Assembly: GCA_006538405.1 (NCBI GenBank)
Contig: BJKQ01000003.1
Location: forward strand, 1 to 64,000
Reading direction: 5' to 3'
Source of the DNA: Hansfordia pulvinata
Lineage: Eukaryota; Ascomycota; Sordariomycetes; Xylariales
Length of the DNA stretch: 64,000 nucleotides
Shown here piece after piece: positions 54,758-64,000 of this stretch. Position numbers and translations under genes: made by a program. The notes under the pieces are model-generated. The model had not been told where the DNA came from and made no database searches. It saw nothing but the letters and a program-made list of their open reading frames with translations. Positions within the stretch are counted from its first letter, which is position 1. Each line of letters starts with the position of its first letter.

Positions 54758-56090
54758 TCACCTCGGGCCCAGCTTCTCCAGCGCCCTTTGCGGTCCCAGT
54801 TCGGCCCACTCTTGCGGTGTGATCCACATGGCCTCTTTGTCGGCCATAATGTTGGCGAGCACTGCACCGCCGAGGAAGACCATGTGCCGGCGTCGTGGCG
54901 GGTCCTCTATCCGCACCTTGAACTTGCTGAGCCGCTCGGGGTCGTTGTTGAGCACTCGTGTCAGCCACAGCTGTTTCAGCTCCTTCTCCAGTCGCGAGGG
55001 CAGTCCGGGGTACATGCTGCTGCCGCCGGACAGCACAATCGCCTTGAAAAGCGACGAGCGCACGTCCACGTCGGCCGCCTGGATGGTGTTGAAGAGGAAC
55101 TCGCCAATGCCTGGCTGCTCGCAGTCGACCAGGTGCGGCTGGAACAGGCACTCGGGGGCCTCGAAGCGCTCCGATCCGACGCGGATGACGCGCCCGTCGG
55201 GTAGCGTGTAGCTCTCCACCAGCGTCGTCGTGTCCTCACTAAGGCGTTTGTCGAGCTCGAGGTCGTACGAGACGTAGCAGAGCTTCTCCTTGATCTGGCG
55301 CACCGTCTCGAAGTCGGCGGTGCGGTTGAGGGCGTAGCCGCGTCGCAGCAGCAGGGAGATGAGGTTGCGCGTCACGTCGCGACCTGCGACGTCGAGGCGG
55401 CGCGTCAGGTGGTTGAGCACGACCGACTCGTAGACGGGGACAATGTGGGTGACACCGTCGCCCGAGTCGACGACGACACCCGAGCTAAGACCCTGGGCGT
55501 AAAGAGCGAGGACAGCCTGAATGGCGACGTAAACACCGCCGAAGCCGTAGCGCTCAAACATGACCTCGCACATCTGCTCGCGGTTGCGGACGGGGTTCAT
55601 CGGTGGCTCTGTCAGCATGATCTTGCGGCCGCGGGGGTCGAGCTGCATCTTCTCAAAGAAGGTAAAGTCCCAGAGGTGCTGCATGTCGTCCCACTTCTTG
55701 ACGATGCCGTTTTCCATGGGGTACGAGACCTGCAACATGGTGCGGGCGGCGGCGGCCTCGTCGCCGCACATGATGTCCTTGATGGGAATGTCGGACTCGC
55801 CCGCGGTGGCGGCGCCCTTCTCCTCGGAGCGCAGGATGGGTCGGCCAACGATGGAGGGGAACTGGTGCTCGGGGAAGTTCTGGGCGGCATAGCCGACCTT
55901 CAGGAAGCCGGTGCCGCCATCGAGGACTGGTTGGGGAGAAGAGAGTCAGCTGGCAACTGGCGCGGATGCAAGCAGGCGGGCAAGAATATGTCGGAAACGG
56001 GCAGGAAGGAGAGCTCGGTCGAAGATCGGGCGGGCAGGCGGGCAAGTCAAAGCGGAGGGGGTTGGCGAACTGACCGATGGGAGCCGTCAT
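54758..56090 (-). CDS. ARP2: Actin-related protein 2 (Arp2)
   Basis: A 16-base first exon (56090-56075, encoding MTAPI plus one base) and exon 2 (55926-54758), joined across a 148-nt intron, encode 394 residues, the normal length. Exon 2 starts [14 protein letters not shown], the first nucleotide-binding loop of the actin fold. [15 protein letters not shown] (second phosphate loop) and [11 protein letters not shown] follow. A conserved core subunit of the Arp2/3 complex that nucleates branched actin at endocytic sites and hyphal tips. The tiny first exon and high GC content make the 5' end easy to miss. Confidence 0.97.
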
Positions 56091-57322
56091 GATGGATGGC
56101 GGCGTGTCGAGGAGGGGGAGAACGGACAATGGGTGGCGGAGGATGGCCAAGTCGAGAGTCGTCGAGGGGAGGGCGCGCGCAAGCCCGCGGGTTGAAGCTA
56201 TTCGGGGCGAGGGCGGGTGGAAGGGGAGTAACTAGAGGTCAGAGGAGCGTCGTCGAGCAGCGAGGCAGTGCGCTGGGCACCCAGGTGGCAGTTACGTATC
56301 AGTTGACGTCGGGGGTGCCTGCCGTGGCGGTGGCGGCGGGGTTCCAGAGCTGCGACCGAGTACGTGCAGTATACATAGAGGTACTTGGCTTTTCCATTTC
56401 AGCGCTCTGTAGAAAGTGGGGACTTTCTTGGGGTCCCGCCTTAGAACCCACGCTTGATCGAGGCGCCCGGGCAAGAAGACATCAGACTTGACCAGTACTG
56501 TGAGAGTTGAACATAGGTACCGATGCTCATGACGAGCAACCACCTGTACACGACCTTCCACTTGCTTCCTTCCCTCAAGCAAGCAGACAGAAGTACCGGA
56601 CACTGACCACCGCGCACATCGACTCGAGGACGGGCAGTGCGACGAGCCATGTAGATGGCTTCAAATACCGCAGGAAATATATTGTCAAGGCCCACTCAGG
56701 TTGCACAAGATTTAGAATTAGATGAAGAGTGGAATCAATACTCGTACAGCGTGTACAGAAGGTGATCATTACTGGACCGCCATCAACTGTTTTTCACGCA
56801 CCAAACGACCATTGACAAGAGCTTTTGAAGAGAGCAGCACCGCAAGTCGGCATCAACCATCCGCTCCGTGCGCTTGAAAGCGCTCGTGGCTTACCGAGTG
56901 GAAGAGTGTGATCCAGAAAGTGAGCATGCGTCCCGGTCTGCCCGGTGTTACTTCGACCATTCAGTCCATGATACGTCTCAATCGCACCGGTGACAAGACC
57001 CCTCATCTGCCAGAGCCCGGGGTTTAGTGAAAGGCCCCACATTCCCCAGGGAAGATAATCATCATCGCGTATTCAAGAACCGTCTTCGAATTCGGTCCTA
57101 CTCCCACTCCTAAAGTACAGAATGCGAAAGCAGTAGAGGTCTGAAAGTGCGCGCGTTTGAGATTGAAAGGGGGAAAACGTTACCTTATTCCACGGTAGAC
57201 TGCGCTAATACCGACTCTCTCTTTCTACATGTAACATCAGAATAGCCGCCGTCCACCGTCAACATCGCTGTCGACCTCATCACCCTCCCGCCCCATCGGC
57301 CTCTCTTCTAAAAGCCACCGCC
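56091..57322. other. Divergent promoter region
   Basis: Shared by ARP2 and the racemase homologue; one TACTCGTA octamer at 56739. No gene supported. Confidence 0.5.
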
Positions 57323-58401
57323 ATGGGTCAATTCAAGCTGGCCCGCGGCCGTACTACCCGCATCCTGGTCCTCAATCCCAACTCGTCACAGTCCATGACG
57401 GAAGGTATGAAGACTGTCATTGATTCTGTCGAGCTCCCCTCGGTACGTGGGACATGACGGTCGAGCCGCCGGCTTTGCGTCGTCATTCTTCATTATGTTC
57501 AATCCATGAATCGTGAGGATATGATCTTGTCTACAGACTGTCACGCGCGACAGAGCCTTGCTCGATCCTCATTCCAACGAGCCCCGCCTCCCCCATACCA
57601 AACTGACAGAAGCCTACAGTCGACCGAGATACACACTTACACTGGCCCGAACGCCTCCCCGGCCAGTATCGACGACGACGCGGGAATCCGGTCGAGCACA
57701 GACGCGGTGCTGGCGGACCTGGCCGGGAACGACCACGAATCCGACCGCCATGACAGCCTTCGGATGGCAGATTTCGACGGCATCGTGGTCGCCTGTTTCA
57801 GCGTCCACCCGCTTACACGGCGGCTTCACACCGTCAACCGCGATGCCACCAGCCACGAGCCCGAGATCATCGGCATCTTTGAGGCCAGCATTCTGACGGC
57901 CATGGCGCTGGTGCAGTCCAACCACCCAGACTCGCGCCCCACCGTTGGGGCATCGTGACCACCGGCACCTTCTGGGAGGCGCACCTGACTGAAGGGGTGG
58001 CCGCCTTCTTGGGCGTCCCCAGCTCAGTACTTGATCCGTCAAAGGCCAATGTCATGACCAAATTCGCGGGGGTCCAGTCCACGGGTCTCAACGCCTCCGA
58101 CTTCCACCACGGCGTGGACCCGGCGGTCGTGCGCTCCCGGCTCAAGGCGGCCACGACACGCCTGCTGGAGAGCGGCGGCAGTGCCGAATCGCCCCCGACA
58201 GTCAGGTGCATTGTCATGGGCTGCGCTGGCATGGCGGGGCTTGAAGACACGATCCGCGAGGCCGCTGCCGAGCGCTTCGGCGATGACTTTGCCTACGGCC
58301 AGCTTCATGTCGTCGACGGTGTCAGGGCTGGGGTCGCGCAGGTCGAACAGTTGGTCAGAAACCAGCGCTTGCGCCCCGGGCTGGGAAGGCAGCCGCAGTA
58401 A
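57323..58401 (+). pseudogene. Hydantoin/Asp-Glu racemase homologue with frameshift
   Basis: Exon 1 (57323-57442) encodes GRTTRILVLNPNSSQSMTEG; a 177-nt intron (GTACGT donor, CTACAG acceptor) leads to exon 2 at 57620, STEIHTYTG. Both catalytic cysteine regions are present: VACFSVHP in the first half and MGCAGMAG in the second. Between them, near 57945, the frame shifts: the first half runs into a stop at 57956-57958, while the rest of the protein (WGIVTTGTFWEAH to the stop at 58399) continues in the next frame. One missing or two extra bases explain this, and there is no room for an intron. It is either a recent pseudogene or a sequence error. The family racemizes hydantoins, allantoin-like compounds or Asp/Glu. 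Confidence 0.75.
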
Positions 58402-58700
58402 GATAGGTTCTATGAAATCAAGGCTGGCTCCCGTGGTTAGAACTTTTTGTCGGAAGATGAGCCCTCCGTCGAAATGGGTGATGGTGCGCTCCGCAAAAAG
58501 CATTCACCTATTTCAGCATCTTGAAATTGTCCTGATGGGCGCCAGCTCGTCATGAGCCTGACAAAGCAAAGTGAACGATGCAAGTGACGATAATAGAATT
58601 TCATGGTTGTGCTTCTCCCAATCTACAATGCATCAACGTCCCACGCCAGTGTTTGTCGCTTGCCTTTCTGAAAACCATCCACATCCCAGCGCCGCTGCCC

Positions 58701-60368
58701 CTATTCAACCCGTCGCGTCCTCCCCCAAACCTCATCAGCGTCCCTCTTTCCCTTGGACTCGGGCACGCGCCAGAGGACAAATAGTCCGCAGGCGACAGAA
58801 AGCCCTGCAAATATGAAGTACACCCAGCCGGCACCGCCAAGCCACTGGTTGAGCGCGACGTTAACAATGGGGAAGAAGGTCGCCACGAGGAAAGTGGCAA
58901 TGTAATTGGCGCCGAGGCACCATGATTGTGCGGCGCCGACAGCCTCCTGGCCAACGAGCTCTGAGGCCAGGATGAAGGGTACAGGGCCAAGGCCAACGGC
59001 GAAGAAGGCCACGAAAAAGAGGACCGCAACAGCGGAGAGAACCTTGGCTCCGAACAGGATGGAGAGCGCCAATGCCAGTGAGCTGGCCCCCTGTCCACAG
59101 ATGGACAGCAACAGGCACGTTTTGCGGCCCAATTTGTCTGGCAGGGGCGAGCAGGCCAGCGTTGTGATCAAGTTGATAGCTGAGATGAGAATTGTCAGGA
59201 GTGCCGAGCTCATCGGCAGCAAGTCCCGCAGGAGGGAAACCGAGTACATGATGATGGAGTTGATGCCACAGAGCTGCTGAGTGCACATGCAGCCAACACA
59301 GGCTATGATGGCAGGGCGATAGAGGGGATCTCTGACGACCTCGAAAAAGCCCAGAGTCTCCTTGCGTCTTTCGTGGCTCTTGTTGACGTTATTGGACGCG
59401 GCGTCCGCGACCTGGTCCGGGACGGCGGGCGACTGAGCATCGCTGCGCAAAAGCCCTTGCTCCTCTGGCGCTACCGCGTCCGCCTCGTCAGAAGCCCATG
59501 CGATGGTCTCCTCCGAGATATCAAAATCTCCACCGCGAATTCGCTGCAATGTGCGCTTGGCCGCTGGAACACTATCGTTGGCGGCCAGCCACGCGGGGCT
59601 CTCGGGAACGACAAACAGCCCCAGACCCTGAACCAAGGCGACTATAACACCACTGCCCAGCACCCATCTCCAGGCGGATCCGTAGCTCAAAAAGTACCCA
59701 AGGGTCTGTGTGCCGAGAATACCCACGTTGATGCTGACCTGGGTCATGGCCCCGAACAGGCCTCGCTCGTTCGGCGGTGACACCTCGCTGATGTAGAGAG
59801 GCACGATAACGGTGGAAGCGCCAGCACCGACGCCGGACAGGATGCGGCCAACGGCCATGACGGCTACCGAGCTAGAAAGAGTCTCGATGGCGGAGCCGAG
59901 AAGGTAGAAGACGCTGGTCAAGCGCATGGCCAAAAGGCGTCCGCGTGCAGAAGCGAGGGGGCCAGAGGTGAGGGCACCGAACAGACCACCCAGAGTGAAG
60001 AGGCTTGACACGATAGCAAACTGGGCATCGTCCATGGGAATGCAGTCGGAGGGCTTGGCGGCCTGGGCCACGTCGGACGAGAGGGAGAGGGTCGCGAGGG
60101 CTGTCATCAGGACAGTCGAGATGGCGCTATCGCGACAGGTAATGACATCCTGCGGCGCATTCAACTCGGCCTGCGATTGGCGGTTAGTCGCATTCATCCA
60201 TCAAGAAGCACATGAAGATCATTAGGTCGAGGAGTGGGTGGCTGGAGGGGCCGGCGATTGTACCAGATGGAAGCCGAACTGGAGCGGGGCGAGCGTGGAT
60301 ATGAAAACAAGAAGAATGAGGTACGGCGAGACGTCGCGAAGACAGCGGCGAAGACCTGGCGGGGCCAT
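58701..60368 (-). CDS. MFS carrier, Vps73/sugar-porter type
   Basis: A short exon 1 (60368-60264) and long exon 2 (60170-58701) with a 93-nt intron give 524 residues. Exon 1 supplies TM1 (SPYLILLVFISTLAPLQFGF), which then continues HL|AELNAPQDVITC across the junction. Without it the protein lacks its first helix. Other motifs are GRILSGVGAG, a VPESPAWL loop after TM6, and LPDKLGRKTCLL. About twelve membrane segments. It resembles yeast YBR241C/VPS73, vacuolar MFS proteins of uncertain substrate, rather than plasma-membrane hexose carriers. Core gene with high GC content. Confidence 0.88.
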
Positions 60369-61858
60369 TATGCGCTGGAGGCCCTGTGCCGGCGACTACG
60401 GACGAAGCTGAGTTGTGTCAAGACGCACAGGCGATGGGCAGCCGGCGGCTGGGTACTCGTAATCGCAGGAGGGGGCGACGATAAAGCGGTCGGCAGTGAG
60501 CTTGGTGTTGACGACAACGACGGCGGCGTCTACGTCTGTAGCCAGTATGCAAGAGAGAAGAAGGATGGGAGAGGATAGTGAACCTCGAGAGAGGGACGCC
60601 GCACTGGGATAATGCTGTGGTGATTGAAGTGGCGAAGAATATAAATAGCCAGGCGTGCGCACTATCAGTGTATGGAATCGGCGTTGTTGGTGTCCAGTGT
60701 AGAGTGCACCGGTCGGCGGTTCGTCTTCAGGGTCCGGAGGTGGAGCCAACCCCAGCCAAAGTGACCTCATTCTCCCACTCACTAGGGGCAATCACCAGCG
60801 CCGCCCTCCGCTGCGGCTTGGCTACCTCTTACCCGCTAAGCGCTGCCAAGTCAAAAATGAAGGCGACCAATTTCAGCGGGACAATCATCTTCACGTACGT
60901 TCTCGTGGACCCGGCGCTCGCTGTCACTCCAGCCACAAGAAGCCGGCCGCGCTCGCGCTCTGGATGATTGTCATTAGTATTATTATTATGAGGTATCTAT
61001 GGTATCGTGGTCATTAAATTTCCCTAAACGCTTTGCCACCTCTTGACCTTGACAGAAGCCACACAAGTAGCCCTGCCACCTGCGATTGCAGTCAGTCTGC
61101 ACCCTCATCTTTGTCGGCCTCGGGGCTGAGCCTTCTACTGAAGCTCTGTATAGAAATTGGTCGGAACCGTTGCTCTGCCACTTGTATCCAGTAGGCCGGG
61201 TGTCGAGGTCCTGACACCCACGGCACATGGTGCATCGACACGGTGAGTCCGTTCCAAGCATAAGCCTGGCCTGGAAAACAAAGGCCGCAAACCCTGGTTA
61301 ACATCGCCAACTCTTCTTTCCATGAGTCTCGCCCATTTTCATCAGCATCAGCTGGATCCATGCCAACCACCCCCGAGTCACCCAGCACAGTCCTCCGAGA
61401 CAGACAGGTCTCAACCTCACCCTGCCAGGGCCTGGGCAGTGGCACCTAGGTCGCATCAATATCGCGTGCTCGCGCCCAGACAGTATAATTAACAGGAAAT
61501 TCGACAACGGGCTTCACTCAAGACCGCGCGCACACCAGCAGCATGACCTCAAACGAGCATCGGGCTGCTGTTATACTAGGTTGGTCCGATCGACGTATTT
61601 CTGGAGCGCATCGCATGGAACGGCGCCAATGCGCCAGGTGTGCGCAGACGCAGACCGAATCTGTCTGCTCAGCAGCGACCAGTTTGGCTGCATCGTCTTT
61701 GCCATAGGCTACGTAAACGCGGTTCGAATTGACTCGTCGGGGATGACGTCGCGCCGAGGTCGAGGGGGGGGAAGGCGGTGGCGGGTCGAGGTTGTGGTAT
61801 CAAATTTTGAGGGATCGAAAAGCAACGCGCGAATAGTTCAGACAAGGGCGTCGTCGCA
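60369..61858. other. Intergenic spacer
   Basis: 1.5 kb between the start of the MFS gene and the end of the Arf gene; one TACTCGTA octamer at 60454. No gene supported. Confidence 0.5.

Positions 61859-64000
<2,142 letters not shown>

Overview
This window is the left end of a chromosome of a filamentous ascomycete (Pezizomycotina, probably a sordariomycete; the order is inference). It opens with 87 bases of CCCTAA telomere repeat. Most multi-exon genes have short introns (about 50-150 nt) with GTRNGT-like donors and CTRAY branch points. The telomere-proximal DNA is extremely AT-rich with few CpA and many TpA dinucleotides, as expected from repeat-induced point mutation (RIP). The protein families (Zn2Cys6 regulators, a 'tachykinin-type' regulator, a cutinase, Vac7, Ssn3) are fungal. 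All exon structures below were worked out by hand from frame continuity, splice signals and family motifs.

Region 1, 1-16 kb, is subtelomeric accessory DNA. It holds the telomere, an AT-rich block, a tiny two-exon secreted cysteine protein (1653-1941), a five-exon Zn2Cys6 regulator, two short-chain dehydrogenases (SDRs), two secreted proteins of unknown function, a UbiA-superfamily membrane enzyme that may be a terpene cyclase, and a four-helix MARVEL-like membrane protein. Long gene-free spacers separate them.

Region 2, 16-37.7 kb, is a metabolic gene group without a polyketide or peptide synthase: SDR, Zn2Cys6 regulator, amino-acid permease (YAT/APC type), SDR, Baeyer-Villiger-type flavin monooxygenase (BVMO), tachykinin-type regulator, SDR, sugar-type MFS transporter and cutinase. 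Chemically the set fits alcohol to ketone (SDR), ketone to ester or lactone (BVMO), and ester hydrolysis (cutinase/esterase), with two importers and two local regulators. This reading is inference from families and adjacency.

Region 3, 37.7-47.9 kb, is almost gene-free. Its only supported gene is a secreted protein at 40.0-40.8 kb. It carries a dense, non-random cluster of the octamer TACGAGTA/TACTCGTA (12 copies in 3.6 kb) and a run of 21 G. A second motif cluster, TACCTACC, lies at 31.2-33.2 kb.

Region 4, 48-64 kb, is conserved core genome: Vac7, the Mediator kinase Ssn3/Cdk8, Arp2, a hydantoin/Asp-Glu racemase homologue with a frameshift, a Vps73-like MFS carrier and an Arf6-like GTPase. 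No rRNA, tRNA, CRISPR array or intact transposon was recognised.
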